Of a stretch of DNA of 64,000 bases, positions 35,778 to 44,460 are shown one piece after another (positions within the stretch are counted from its first letter, which is position 1; every line of letters begins with the position of its first letter). The position numbers and the translations under genes are program-made. The notes under the pieces are model-generated. The model was not told where the DNA came from, ran no database searches, and saw only the letters and a program-made list of their open reading frames with translations. Source of the DNA: CAITNM01 sp037138055 (lineage in GTDB: Bacteria; Pseudomonadota; Alphaproteobacteria; Paracaedibacterales; CAITNM01); the NCBI GenBank assembly GCA_037138055.1, contig JBAXJB010000005.1:9992-73991 (forward strand), given 5' to 3'.

Positions 35778-37781
35778 ATGGTGAAATTAGTTATTGATGA
35801 TCAAGAAATTGAAGTAGAAGCAGGCACAAGCATCCTGAAAGCTTGCGAAACACTTAAAAAAGAAATTCCAGTGTTTTGCTACCATCCTAAGTTAAAAGTC
35901 GCAGGAAACTGCCGCATGTGTTTAGTTGAAGTAGACAAATCATCTAAACCAATTGCCAGTTGCGTAACGCCAGTTGCAGAAGGCATGGTTGTTCATACAA
36001 AAACTCCTATGGTAGAAGACGCCAGAAAAGGCGTTTTAGAACTGCTTTTAATTAATCATCCGCTTGATTGTCCTATATGTGATCAAGGAGGTGAATGCGA
36101 TCTGCAAGACCTGACCCTCAACTATGGCTCGGGAAATAGCAGATATAAATTCTATAAACGCGCTGTTTCTAATAAACACATGGGTCCATTTATAAAAACG
36201 GTAATGAACCGCTGCATTCATTGTACCCGCTGTGTACGGTTTGCAACCGAAATTGCCGGTGTGCAAGAAATAGGTACTCATGGACGCGGTGAACATACAG
36301 AAATTATTAGCTATTTAGATAAAGCTGTCAGTTCTGAACTTTCAGGAAATATGATTGATATTTGCCCAGTTGGCGCACTTACAAATAAGCCTTACGCATT
36401 CCATGGACGACCTTGGGAACTACAACATACCGATTCTATTGATGTGCTTGATGCAGTAGGTAGCAACATTCGTATTGATGTTCGTGATGGAAAAGTATTA
36501 CGAATCCTGCCTCGAACAAATGAGAATATTAACGAGGAATGGATTAGCGACAAAACGCGCTTTGCTTATGACGGATTGTCTTGTCAACGCCTTGATAAGC
36601 CTTACATACGCAAAAATGGAAAATTAGCTCCTTGTTCTTGGGACGAAGCATTTAATACTATTCGCAAAAAAATAGCGAAGACTGATCCTTCAGAAATTGC
36701 AGCACTTGCCGGTGATTTAGTTGATCAAGAGAGTCAACTAGCCTTAAGAATGCTACTAGATGCAATAGGTGTGAAAAACCGAGATTGCCGAACCGATGGT
36801 GCAATGATTCCCTATGACCACAGAAGCAATTATCTATTTAATTCCACAATCAAGAATATAGAAAATGCCGATGTTATTTTGCTAATAGGGTGCAACCCAC
36901 GACACGAAGCGACAATGGTTAATGCGCGTTTACGCAAAGCTGTTACACAAAATAATTGCACGATTGGATTAATTGGTGACCAGGTTGATTTAACATATCC
37001 GTACCAATTTTTAAGCAATGATCCGTCGGTCTTAAGTGAAATTGCAAAAGGATCACATCCATTTTCTAAGGTTTTAAAATCTGCAAAAAACCCATTGTTA
37101 ATATTAGGAACCAGCTGCTTTTTGAATGCTAACTCGACATCGATTTTACATCAAACAAATGAACTACATAAAAAATTTGGTGTCCAAGTTAATGTATTAC
37201 ACACAGCAGCGGGTCGTGTTGGTGGGCTAGATGTTGGATTTGTTCCTGCACCTGACGGCAAAAATTTCCACCAAATTCTTGAAAGCACAAAGACCTCAGA
37301 CATTAAAATATTGTATCTGTTAAACGTTGATATTGATGAAGATTTTTCAAATGCATTTGTAATTTACCAAGGGCATCATGGAGATAAAGGCGCACAGAAT
37401 GCAGATGTAATTTTACCAGGCGCTGTATATACCGAAAAATTTGCAACTTATGTAAATATGGAAGGACGAAGTCAGCAAACAAAACAAGCATTGCTCCCTC
37501 CTGGAGATGCAAAAGAAGATTGGAAAATCATTAGAGCTTTGTCAGAAGTTTTAGAAAAAACTCTTCCGTTTAACACCTTAGATCAGCTGCAAGATTTACT
37601 ACCTAAATTTCATGATTCAACCACATTTGAACCATTTAATGTCCCAGCTTCAAAAATCAACTCTAATCATTTTGAAACAACAATAAAAAATTATTATATG
37701 CACGATGTTATCAGTCGGCACTCTGCCAATATGGCAAATGCTACAAGTGAAATTCAGGGAGACCAGCTTGGAATTATTTAA
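35778..37781 (+). CDS. nuoG: NADH-quinone oxidoreductase subunit G
   Basis: 75-kDa iron-sulfur subunit of complex I. The N-terminal ferredoxin domain has CYHPKLKVAGNCRMCLVEV and the histidine-containing NHPLDCPICDQGGECDLQD; the second cluster is in NRCIHCTRCVRFATEIAG. The C-terminal molybdopterin-oxidoreductase-like domain is degenerate, as usual. 667 residues, slightly shorter than typical. Its 3' end overlaps the start of nuoH by 14 bp. Confidence 0.96.
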   Translation: MVKLVIDDQEIEVEAGTSILKACETLKKEIPVFCYHPKLKVAGNCRMCLVEVDKSSKPIASCVTPVAEGMVVHTKTPMVEDARKGVLELLLINHPLDCPICDQGGECDLQDLTLNYGSGNSRYKFYKRAVSNKHMGPFIKTVMNRCIHCTRCVRFATEIAGVQEIGTHGRGEHTEIISYLDKAVSSELSGNMIDICPVGALTNKPYAFHGRPWELQHTDSIDVLDAVGSNIRIDVRDGKVLRILPRTNENINEEWISDKTRFAYDGLSCQRLDKPYIRKNGKLAPCSWDEAFNTIRKKIAKTDPSEIAALAGDLVDQESQLALRMLLDAIGVKNRDCRTDGAMIPYDHRSNYLFNSTIKNIENADVILLIGCNPRHEATMVNARLRKAVTQNNCTIGLIGDQVDLTYPYQFLSNDPSVLSEIAKGSHPFSKVLKSAKNPLLILGTSCFLNANSTSILHQTNELHKKFGVQVNVLHTAAGRVGGLDVGFVPAPDGKNFHQILESTKTSDIKILYLLNVDIDEDFSNAFVIYQGHHGDKGAQNADVILPGAVYTEKFATYVNMEGRSQQTKQALLPPGDAKEDWKIIRALSEVLEKTLPFNTLDQLQDLLPKFHDSTTFEPFNVPASKINSNHFETTIKNYYMHDVISRHSANMANATSEIQGDQLGII

Positions 37782-38805
37782 TATTTCATTTTCTGACGCA
37801 TTTTTTTATGTATGGTCGCTACTTCCAAGTGTCCTATGGATTGCCGCCAAATGTTTCTCAATCATACTGCCTTTGATTCTAACGGTAGCTTACATAACAT
37901 ATGCGGAAAGAAAAATTATTGGAGCAATGCAGCTTCGTATTGGACCAAACATGGTTGGACCATTTGGTCTGTTGCAACCTATTGCAGATGCCATAAAGCT
38001 TTTACATAAAGAAATTATTATACCTTTTTCATCTAACAAAATACTATTTATTCTAGCTCCACTACTAACTTTTGGTTTTAGTTTGGCGGCTTGGGCTGTT
38101 ATTCCATTTGATGAAGGAGTAGTAATTGCGGACATAAACGTTGGAATTCTTTATCTATTTGCCACAGCTTCACTTGCTGTATATGGAATAATTTTAGCTG
38201 GCTGGGCTAGCAACTCAAAATATGCTTTTCTTGGAGCTCTACGTTCTGCAGCACAAATGATTTCTTATGAAGTTTCAATGGGATTAATTATTATAACCGT
38301 ATTAATTAATGTAGGTTCTCTCAACATCTCTGCAATTATTAAAGCACAGCAAAATACTTGGTTTATTGTCTATCTGTTTCCTATGTGGGTGATTTTTTTC
38401 ATCTCATCATTAGCAGAAGCAAACAGAACTCCATTTGACCTTCCTGAAGCTGAAGCTGAATTAGTTGCTGGATACCATGTTGAATATTCTTCATTTCCTT
38501 TTGCATTATTTTTCTTAGGCGAGTATGCAAACATGATTTTACTAAGCGCAATGAACGCAATTTTATTTTTTGGCGGATGGCAACCTCCATTTAACACCCC
38601 TCTATTTTTAATGGTTCCCGGATATATCTGGTTTGCTTTAAAAATTTCATTCTTTTTATTTTTATTCATTTGGGTTCGTGCTAGTTTACCTCGATATCGC
38701 TATGATCAACTCATGCGTTTAGGCTGGAAAGTGTTTCTGCCAATATCGTTGATAGCCGTAATACTAACAGCAGCTATAAAACTTTTACAAATTGAGATCA
38801 TCTGA
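37768..38805 (+). CDS. nuoH: NADH-quinone oxidoreductase subunit H
   Basis: ND1-like membrane subunit of complex I at the junction with the peripheral arm. YAERKIIGAMQLRIGPNMVGPFGLLQPIADAIKLLHKE, the acidic loop EANRTPFDLPEAEAELVAGYHVEYSS and WVRASLPRYRYDQLM are diagnostic. I chose the TTG at 37768: AGGGAGA lies 6 bp upstream and the product (345 residues) has the normal length. An ATG at 37705 would add 21 unrelated residues and a 77-bp overlap with nuoG. Confidence 0.94.
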   Translation: MELFNISFSDAFFYVWSLLPSVLWIAAKCFSIILPLILTVAYITYAERKIIGAMQLRIGPNMVGPFGLLQPIADAIKLLHKEIIIPFSSNKILFILAPLLTFGFSLAAWAVIPFDEGVVIADINVGILYLFATASLAVYGIILAGWASNSKYAFLGALRSAAQMISYEVSMGLIIITVLINVGSLNISAIIKAQQNTWFIVYLFPMWVIFFISSLAEANRTPFDLPEAEAELVAGYHVEYSSFPFALFFLGEYANMILLSAMNAILFFGGWQPPFNTPLFLMVPGYIWFALKISFFLFLFIWVRASLPRYRYDQLMRLGWKVFLPISLIAVILTAAIKLLQIEII

Positions 38806-39305
38806 TGTTACAAAAGATCGAAAAATCAAAGAAGCATATAAGAAGATTAGTGCTCTACGATATTCTTGTGGGGCTTATGACAACGTTCAGATATATGTTC
38901 AAACGCAAGGTCACAATTCAATACCCATTTGAAAAAACAGAACAAAGCCCAAGATTTAGAGGAGAGCACGCTTTACGACGCTATCCCAATGGTGAAGAGA
39001 GATGTATTGCCTGTAAATTATGTGAAGCAGTGTGCCCTGCGCAAGCGATTGTTATTGAAGCTGAACCAAGTGCAGATGGAAGCAGAAAAACCACACGCTA
39101 TGATATAGACATGACAAAATGCATCTACTGTGGTTTATGCCAAGAAGCTTGCCCTGTTGATGCTATTGTAGAAGGGCCTAATTTTGAATTTTCGACACTT
39201 TCTCATGAAGAACTTATTTTTAATAAAGAACGATTACTCAGTAATGGAGATCGTTGGGAATTAGCACTTGAAGAAAATATAAAAAAAAATGCGGAGTATA
39301 GATAA
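38805..39305 (+). CDS. nuoI: NADH-quinone oxidoreductase subunit I
   Basis: 23-kDa subunit of complex I with two [4Fe-4S] clusters passing electrons to NuoB. The ligand sets are RCIACKLCEAVCPAQAI and KCIYCGLCQEACPVDAIVEGPNFEF. 166 residues. Coupled to nuoH (TGATG) and to nuoJ (TAATG). Confidence 0.97.
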   Translation: MLQKIEKSKKHIRRLVLYDILVGLMTTFRYMFKRKVTIQYPFEKTEQSPRFRGEHALRRYPNGEERCIACKLCEAVCPAQAIVIEAEPSADGSRKTTRYDIDMTKCIYCGLCQEACPVDAIVEGPNFEFSTLSHEELIFNKERLLSNGDRWELALEENIKKNAEYR

Positions 39306-39916
39306 TGGGTGAAAGCATTCTTTATTTAGTATTTGTATTAGGCTTGCTTGGCTCCGCAACAGGTGTTGTACTTATGCGAACGCCTATACATAGCCTATTA
39401 TTACTAATCATGACCTTTTTTAATGCTGCAGGTTTATTTTTAGTCTGGGGCGCTGAATTTTTAGCCATGATGCTTGTCATTGTTTATGTGGGTGCCGTCG
39501 CAGTTTTGTTTTTATTTGTTGTGATGATAATGAATGTTGATGAAAAACAACTTAAATTTGAATTCAGTTCATACACAGGATTTAGCACTATTTTAGCTTG
39601 CATACTTTTCACAGAGCTAATAATTGCTGTATTACCATGGAAAACTTGGGAAAAAGCAATCGATGTTATAGCGCTTCCTATTCCTCAAATGACAACTAAT
39701 GCTAACGCTATTGGCAATCACTTATATACTCAATATTTTTATATTTTTCAGCTCTCAGGCTTGTTACTTTTATTAGCGATGATTGGTGCCATTCTTTTGA
39801 CGTTACGTACACGCAACCATATTGTGCATCAAGACATAAAACAACAAGTGAATAGAGAACCTACAGATACGCTAAGCTTAATAAAAGTTCCTTTTCATAA
39901 GGGGGTTGATGTATGA
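39305..39916 (+). CDS. nuoJ: NADH-quinone oxidoreductase subunit J
   Basis: ND6-like membrane subunit of complex I, five hydrophobic helices. The conserved FFNAAGLFLVWGAEFLAMMLVIVYVGAVAVLFLFVVMIMN contains the typical VYVGAVAVLFLFVVMM helix. 203 residues. Overlaps nuoK by 4 bp (ATGA). Confidence 0.95.
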   Translation: MGESILYLVFVLGLLGSATGVVLMRTPIHSLLLLIMTFFNAAGLFLVWGAEFLAMMLVIVYVGAVAVLFLFVVMIMNVDEKQLKFEFSSYTGFSTILACILFTELIIAVLPWKTWEKAIDVIALPIPQMTTNANAIGNHLYTQYFYIFQLSGLLLLLAMIGAILLTLRTRNHIVHQDIKQQVNREPTDTLSLIKVPFHKGVDV

Positions 39917-40215
39917 CTCATCTTTTAGTTTTAGTGCCTTCAATATACTTATTTTGTTTAGGCTTATTTGGCATTTATCATCGCAGACATAATGTCATCA
40001 TGGTTTTGTTATCCATAGAAATTATGCTTTTAAGTGTAAGTATTAACTTTGTGGGTTTTTCCTGTATTTTAAAAGACTTAGACGGTCAAATATTTTCTTT
40101 ATTTGTTTTAACGACGTCTGCAGCTGAAGCAGCAATTGGGTTAGCAATAGTGCTACTATACTATCGTAATCGTGGTAGCATATTCTTAAGTGATATGAAT
40201 CAATTAAAGGGGTAA
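39913..40215 (+). CDS. nuoK: NADH-quinone oxidoreductase subunit K
   Basis: ND4L-like membrane subunit of complex I, three helices, 100 residues (the usual length). The conserved glutamate lies in MVLLSIEIMLLSVSINFVGF, and the second one in TTSAAEAAIGLAIVLLYYRNRG. It is the last nuo gene here: nuoL, nuoM and nuoN do not follow, and a binding lipoprotein begins 6 bp downstream. Confidence 0.96.
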   Translation: MTHLLVLVPSIYLFCLGLFGIYHRRHNVIMVLLSIEIMLLSVSINFVGFSCILKDLDGQIFSLFVLTTSAAEAAIGLAIVLLYYRNRGSIFLSDMNQLKG

Positions 40216-40221
40216 TTTTTT

Positions 40222-40962
40222 ATGCGGTACTTAAATATTCTGTTAAGTTTTTTGTTTTTTGTCGGTTGTGAAAAATCTTCAGAAAAAAATACTGATTCAA
40301 TTTTAAATTTTGCTGTTTCTAGTGATTATCCGCCCTATATTTATAGCGAACATGGCAAGTTGGCTGGATTTGAAATTGAAATAATTAATACTATTGCAGG
40401 AAGCTTAAAAAAAACTGTGCATTTTCATGATATCTCTTTTGAAGGAATTTTAAGAACAGTTAAACAAAAACAAGTCGATGGAGCTATTGCTGCAATTGGA
40501 AAAACTCCAGAACGTGAAAAAGATGTTGATTTCACGATTCCGTATCATCGTTCAATGACTGTAGTCGTTGTCCCATTCGCAACGTCAATACGCAATCTTG
40601 ATGACATATCTAACAAGACAGTTGGAGTGGAATCAGGAACTACTTACGTGAATGATCTAAAAACCCATTTTAAAGACGTTAAGCTACTAATGCGCTCAAA
40701 ATTTTCTGAACTTCTAGATGCATTACATGAAGGAAAATGCCAAGCAATTGTTACGGGATACTCAGAAGCATATGAATTACAAAGCATCAACCCTGATTTA
40801 AAAATTATCCCCATAGAAGAAACTGTTATCACTTTTTCAATAGCCTTACCAAAAGGATCCTCTCTACTTGAGCCTATCAATGAAAAAATACGAGATATGA
40901 TTAAAAACAGAGATATTCATAAGCTTGAAACTCAGTTTTTTAAAAAAATTATCAAAGAATAA
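40222..40962 (+). CDS. Amino-acid-type periplasmic binding lipoprotein (SBP_bac_3)
   Basis: Family 3 extracellular solute-binding protein of polar amino-acid ABC uptake systems. The N-terminus has a lipoprotein signal with the cysteine at residue 16 (FFVGC). Family motifs: FAVSSDYPPYIYSEHGKLAGFEIEIINTIA, VDGAIAAIGKTPEREKDVDFTIPYH, KTVGVESGTTYV and the C-terminal hinge EETVITFSIALPKGSSLLEPINEKI. 246 residues. It starts only 6 bp after nuoK and is probably cotranscribed with complex I; no permease or ATPase is near. The ligand is unknown. Confidence 0.87.
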   Translation: MRYLNILLSFLFFVGCEKSSEKNTDSILNFAVSSDYPPYIYSEHGKLAGFEIEIINTIAGSLKKTVHFHDISFEGILRTVKQKQVDGAIAAIGKTPEREKDVDFTIPYHRSMTVVVVPFATSIRNLDDISNKTVGVESGTTYVNDLKTHFKDVKLLMRSKFSELLDALHEGKCQAIVTGYSEAYELQSINPDLKIIPIEETVITFSIALPKGSSLLEPINEKIRDMIKNRDIHKLETQFFKKIIKE

Positions 40963-40977
40963 CATCTCTTTCTCCCT

Positions 40978-41014
40978 AATTTTGCTGACCACTACGCTGT
41001 AAGTCGGCAAAATT
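40978..41014 (+). terminator. Long hairpin after the binding lipoprotein, possible terminator
   Basis: An 11-bp stem (40978-40988 with 41004-41014; one G-T pair) with a 15-base loop, followed by TTCC and an AT-rich stretch. Its right arm TCGGCAAAAT recurs 30 bp downstream. It may end the nuo transcript, but lacks a clean T run. Confidence 0.35.
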
Positions 41015-41034
41015 TTCCTTAAATAATTTTATTT

Positions 41035-41049
41035 CGGCAAAATTTGCCG
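41035..41049. repeat. Near-perfect palindrome CGGCAAA-A-TTTGCCG in the fliF leader
   Basis: A 15-bp inverted repeat that reuses the TCGGCAAAATTT motif of the preceding hairpin (41004-41015 and 41034-41045 are direct repeats 30 bp apart). It sits just upstream of the TTAA-rich site in front of fliF and could be an operator or an alternative RNA fold; its function is not known. Confidence 0.5.
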
Positions 41050-41055
41050 GGTTGT

Positions 41056-41072
41056 TAACCAATTATTTAACT
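41056..41072 (+). promoter_or_regulatory. CtrA-like site upstream of fliF (near consensus)
   Basis: TTAACC (41056-41061) and TTAAC (41068-41072) form two TTAA half sites separated by 8 bp. The alphaproteobacterial CtrA consensus is TTAA-N7-TTAA, so this is one base off. In Caulobacter the fliF operon is CtrA-controlled, which makes the match worth recording, but it stays a hypothesis. Confidence 0.3.
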
Positions 41073-41117
41073 CTTCGGACTACCTTAAGGGTATAAACAA
41101 GCAAATTAGGCAACCCC

Positions 41118-42749
41118 TTGAACGAAATCCTGCAGCGTTTTGGCACCAGCCGCGTTATAACTATGGCTGGAATTGGCCTTGGTTTAATGACGTTTTTTGG
41201 TTACATCATGGTGCGCGCGAACCAAACCGAAATGGCCTTGCTATATAATCAAATAGAAGCAGCCGAAGGCGGTCGCGTCTTAGAAAAATTAAAGACGATG
41301 GGAATCCCTTTTGAAGTCAAAGGTGACGGAACACAAATTTATGCTCCTATAGATGATATTTCAAGATTACGGATGGAATTAGCACAAAGTGGCATGCCAT
41401 CTGGTGGTGGGGTAGGATATGAAATTTTTGACAAGCAAGATATTTTAGGAACAACTAATGCTCTATTAGGTATCAATCAGATCAGAGCTTTAGAGGGAGA
41501 ACTTGGAAAATCAGTCCAAACTATTCAAGGGATACAAGCTGCACGTGTGCATCTCGTCATTCCTAAACGCGAACTTTTTAGCGAAAACAAACAGGAACCT
41601 TCCGCATCAGTAATGATACGTATGAAAGGTGTAGCTGTTCTTTCTGCAACTCAAGTTCAGTCAATTCGCTACTTAGTTGCTTCAGCAGTTCCTGGCTTAA
41701 TTTTAGATCAAGTTTCAATAGTAGATGACCGAGGAAACTTGCTTGCCCGAGGAAAAGATTCTGCGGAAACAAAAGATAATCTTACAATGCAACAAACAAC
41801 CCAACGTGAATATGAACAACGCATTTCAAGGTCAATTGAAGCACTACTAGATCGAACTCTTGGATTAAATAAAACCAGAGTGGAAGTCTCTGTTGATATG
41901 GACTTTGATCAAGTTTCATCAACATCTGTTTTATTTGACCCTGAAGGACAAGTTGTAAAAAATCAAATAATCAACGAGGAAGGTGTCAGCACAAGCGAAA
42001 AATCTGCTTCTAGTGATGCTGTTTCCATTCAAAACTCTTTGCCTGTTGGGCAAGAAGGACAGGGAAATACTGGAAATAACAATAAGAATCAAACTAGCAA
42101 TATTGAAGAAAATATCAATTATGAAATTTCAAATACTACAAAAACGTATGTCAAAGAATTGGGCACTATAAAGCGATTATCAATTGCAGTTATGGTTGAT
42201 GGAAATTACAAAAAGAAAAATGATGGTACTCAAGAATATCAACCAAGATCAGACGAGGAATTGAATAAACTAAAAGACTTAGTGAAAACTGCAACGGGAT
42301 ACAAAGAAGATCGCGGTGACGTTGTGAGTTTAGTTAACTTAAAATTCAGCGAACTTCCGCAAGATACTATTCCAGAAAAGCAAGAAAATCCATTTTTTGG
42401 CCTAAATTTAAATAAATTAGCCGAATTAAGCATTACAGCACTTGTTGTTTTAATTGGCTTGTTTACGGTAGTTAAACCATTTATATCATCTTTAATGAGA
42501 ACAACTTCCTCTAGAGCACTATCAGGTAATTCAGAAATTTCATCTGACAGCTCCACAAAAATTCATGTGGAAGAACAATCAAATACAAATAGATCTACAG
42601 GTTCAAAGCAAGCACAACCCCCAATAAATATCGATCATATTGAAGGAATGGTTAATCAATCATCGACTAAAAAAATTGCAGAACTTGTTGATCGACACCC
42701 AGAAGAAGCTGTTTCAATTATTAGATCTTGGATGCATTCGGATAAATAG
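41118..42749 (+). CDS. fliF: Flagellar MS-ring protein FliF
   Basis: Forms the MS ring, the base on which the flagellum is built. The N-terminal helix (about residues 14-32) is followed by the YscJ-like ring domain: LYNQIEAAEGGRVLEKLKTMGIPFEV, DDISRLRMELAQSGMPSGGGVGYEIFD and LEGELGKSVQTIQGIQAARVHLVIPKRELF. A second helix near residues 435-455 precedes the cytoplasmic tail that binds FliG (ELVDRHPEEAVSIIRSWMH). The start is TTG at 41118, with TTAGG about 9 bp upstream. 543 residues. First gene of fliF-fliG-fliH-fliN-flbD-flhA. Confidence 0.95.
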   Translation: MNEILQRFGTSRVITMAGIGLGLMTFFGYIMVRANQTEMALLYNQIEAAEGGRVLEKLKTMGIPFEVKGDGTQIYAPIDDISRLRMELAQSGMPSGGGVGYEIFDKQDILGTTNALLGINQIRALEGELGKSVQTIQGIQAARVHLVIPKRELFSENKQEPSASVMIRMKGVAVLSATQVQSIRYLVASAVPGLILDQVSIVDDRGNLLARGKDSAETKDNLTMQQTTQREYEQRISRSIEALLDRTLGLNKTRVEVSVDMDFDQVSSTSVLFDPEGQVVKNQIINEEGVSTSEKSASSDAVSIQNSLPVGQEGQGNTGNNNKNQTSNIEENINYEISNTTKTYVKELGTIKRLSIAVMVDGNYKKKNDGTQEYQPRSDEELNKLKDLVKTATGYKEDRGDVVSLVNLKFSELPQDTIPEKQENPFFGLNLNKLAELSITALVVLIGLFTVVKPFISSLMRTTSSRALSGNSEISSDSSTKIHVEEQSNTNRSTGSKQAQPPINIDHIEGMVNQSSTKKIAELVDRHPEEAVSIIRSWMHSDK

Positions 42750-42751
42750 AT

Positions 42752-43789
42752 ATGACTGAAGAATTCTTAAACATCATAAAAGAAGAAAAAATTAGCTATT
42801 CAGGCAATGAAAGAGCAGCAATTATGATGTTCTCTCTTCCAGATGAACAAGTGCAAAAAATATTTTCTTATCTAGAAACAGAAGAAATAAAAGATTTGTC
42901 ACAAGCCATGGCAAATTTGGGCACAATCAGTTCTGAAAAGGTTGAAACGTTGTGCGTTGAATTTGTCAATGAAATATCAAGCACAGGGTCGTTGGTTGGT
43001 TCTATAGAAAGCACAAGGCGCTTGCTTTTAAAACTCATGACACAAAGTGAAGTTGATAAGATTATTGAGGATGTTCGTGGGCCTGCAGGTAAAAACTTAT
43101 GGGATAAACTTAGCAGCGTAGATGAAGAAATATTGGCAGGATATCTTAAGAATGAATCTCCACAAACTGTTGCTGTTATTTTATCCCGTATACGCCCTGA
43201 GACTTCAGCAAAAGTTCTTTCTTGCCTACCTGAAACTATGGCAGATGAAATAGTTATACGTTTGTTACGTATGGATACTGTTAAAAAAGAGGTCATTGAA
43301 GAAATAGAAAATACTTTGCACCGAGAATTTATTAGCACATTAGGTAGATCTGTAAAGAAAGATCCATATGAGATAGTTGCCGAGGTATTTAATAATCTAG
43401 ACCGCACATCAGAAATGCGTTTGCTAAATAGACTTGAAGAAAAAAAACCAGAAATAGCTGAACGAATTCGCAATCTAATGTTTACCTTCGAAGACATAGT
43501 TCAATTAGATAAAACAAGTATTGTAGTAATACTAAGAACTATAGACAAATCCAAACTAGCAATTGCCCTAAAAGGTACTCAAGATCGCATTAAAGAGAAA
43601 TTTATTAAGAATATGTCGGAACGCGGAGCAAAACTCTTATTAGATGAAATGGCCAATCTAGGGTTGGTAAGATTAAAAGACGTGGAAAAAGCCCAGAATG
43701 AAATTGTAATGATTGCAAAAAACTTAGCCGCTTGTAATGAAATTAGCATTAACAATGGCTCTGAAAAGGGCGAACAGTTAGTAGAGTAA
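42752..43789 (+). CDS. fliG: Flagellar motor switch protein FliG
   Basis: C-ring rotor protein that interacts with the stator and sets rotation direction. Conserved segments: YSGNERAAIMMFSLPDEQVQKIFSYLETEEIKDLSQAM, LKNESPQTVAVILSRIRPETSAKVLSCLPE (the central EHPQ-type region, here ESPQ) and the C-terminal torque domain FTFEDIVQLDKTSIVVILRTIDKSKLAIALKG with MSERGAKLLLDEM. 345 residues. Two bases after fliF. Confidence 0.95.
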   Translation: MTEEFLNIIKEEKISYSGNERAAIMMFSLPDEQVQKIFSYLETEEIKDLSQAMANLGTISSEKVETLCVEFVNEISSTGSLVGSIESTRRLLLKLMTQSEVDKIIEDVRGPAGKNLWDKLSSVDEEILAGYLKNESPQTVAVILSRIRPETSAKVLSCLPETMADEIVIRLLRMDTVKKEVIEEIENTLHREFISTLGRSVKKDPYEIVAEVFNNLDRTSEMRLLNRLEEKKPEIAERIRNLMFTFEDIVQLDKTSIVVILRTIDKSKLAIALKGTQDRIKEKFIKNMSERGAKLLLDEMANLGLVRLKDVEKAQNEIVMIAKNLAACNEISINNGSEKGEQLVE

Positions 43790-43791
43790 TT

Positions 43792-44460
43792 ATGGAACAG
43801 AAAAATAAAATTTATACAAATTTCATCAGTAAAAATTCCACACCGCTAATAATGCGTGAGTTTGCCATAGAAAATAATAAACTCATCTTTACTGAAGAAG
43901 ATATCAAGAATGCAGAATCTGAAGGTTATACAAAAGGGTTCAACGAAGGAATTGAATTAGGGGTATCTCAAGGAGAGCTAAAAGCTACCAGAGAAATAGA
44001 TACCATTGTTCAAAAAGCTCTTTTAGAAATTGAAAGTTCTCTAAAAGAAATTATAAAAATAGAAAAAGTTTTTTCTGAAAATTTTTTCTCAAGTATTTTA
44101 AGAGTTTGCTCAGCCGTTCTCAGTAAATCTATGCCTTTCTTTTTTAAAAAACATGGCCAAAAAGAAATGAAAAAATTTTTAAAAGAAATTGTTGAATCAT
44201 TAGTAATTCAGATGCCTATTCAAGTGAAAGTTCCTGAATTTATTTATGAGGAGACATTGGAGCATTTAAAAAATTTATGTTCTACTTATCCTGAAACGAT
44301 AAACATTATAAAAACTAATGAGCTTATAGATAACGCATGTGAAATTGAATGGAATGGTGGGGGCGCACAATGGAATCTAGAGACACGGTATCAAGCAATT
44401 GAGTTAAAGATGCAAGAATATCTAAATACTTATGTAGAACAAGGAGAGCACCATGGATAA
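43792..44460 (+). CDS. fliH: FliH-like flagellar assembly protein (FlbE type)
   Basis: Regulator of the FliI export ATPase. Sequence conservation is low, but position and features agree: a GxxxG-rich segment GYTKGFNEGIELGVSQGEL near residues 45-65, a long charged helical region, and the C-terminal ending EIEWNGGGAQWNLETRYQAIE that resembles the FliH CRIEWNDGGAE-type motif. 222 residues. It lies between fliG and fliN as flbE does in Caulobacter. Its end overlaps fliN by 8 bp. fliI is not in the window. Confidence 0.8.
   Translation: MEQKNKIYTNFISKNSTPLIMREFAIENNKLIFTEEDIKNAESEGYTKGFNEGIELGVSQGELKATREIDTIVQKALLEIESSLKEIIKIEKVFSENFFSSILRVCSAVLSKSMPFFFKKHGQKEMKKFLKEIVESLVIQMPIQVKVPEFIYEETLEHLKNLCSTYPETINIIKTNELIDNACEIEWNGGGAQWNLETRYQAIELKMQEYLNTYVEQGEHHG

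Noticed and set aside
42868..43497. A 209-residue open frame antisense to fliG
   Set aside because: It lies wholly within a clearly coding fliG, has serine/arginine-rich low-complexity composition typical of antisense shadows, and resembles no family.
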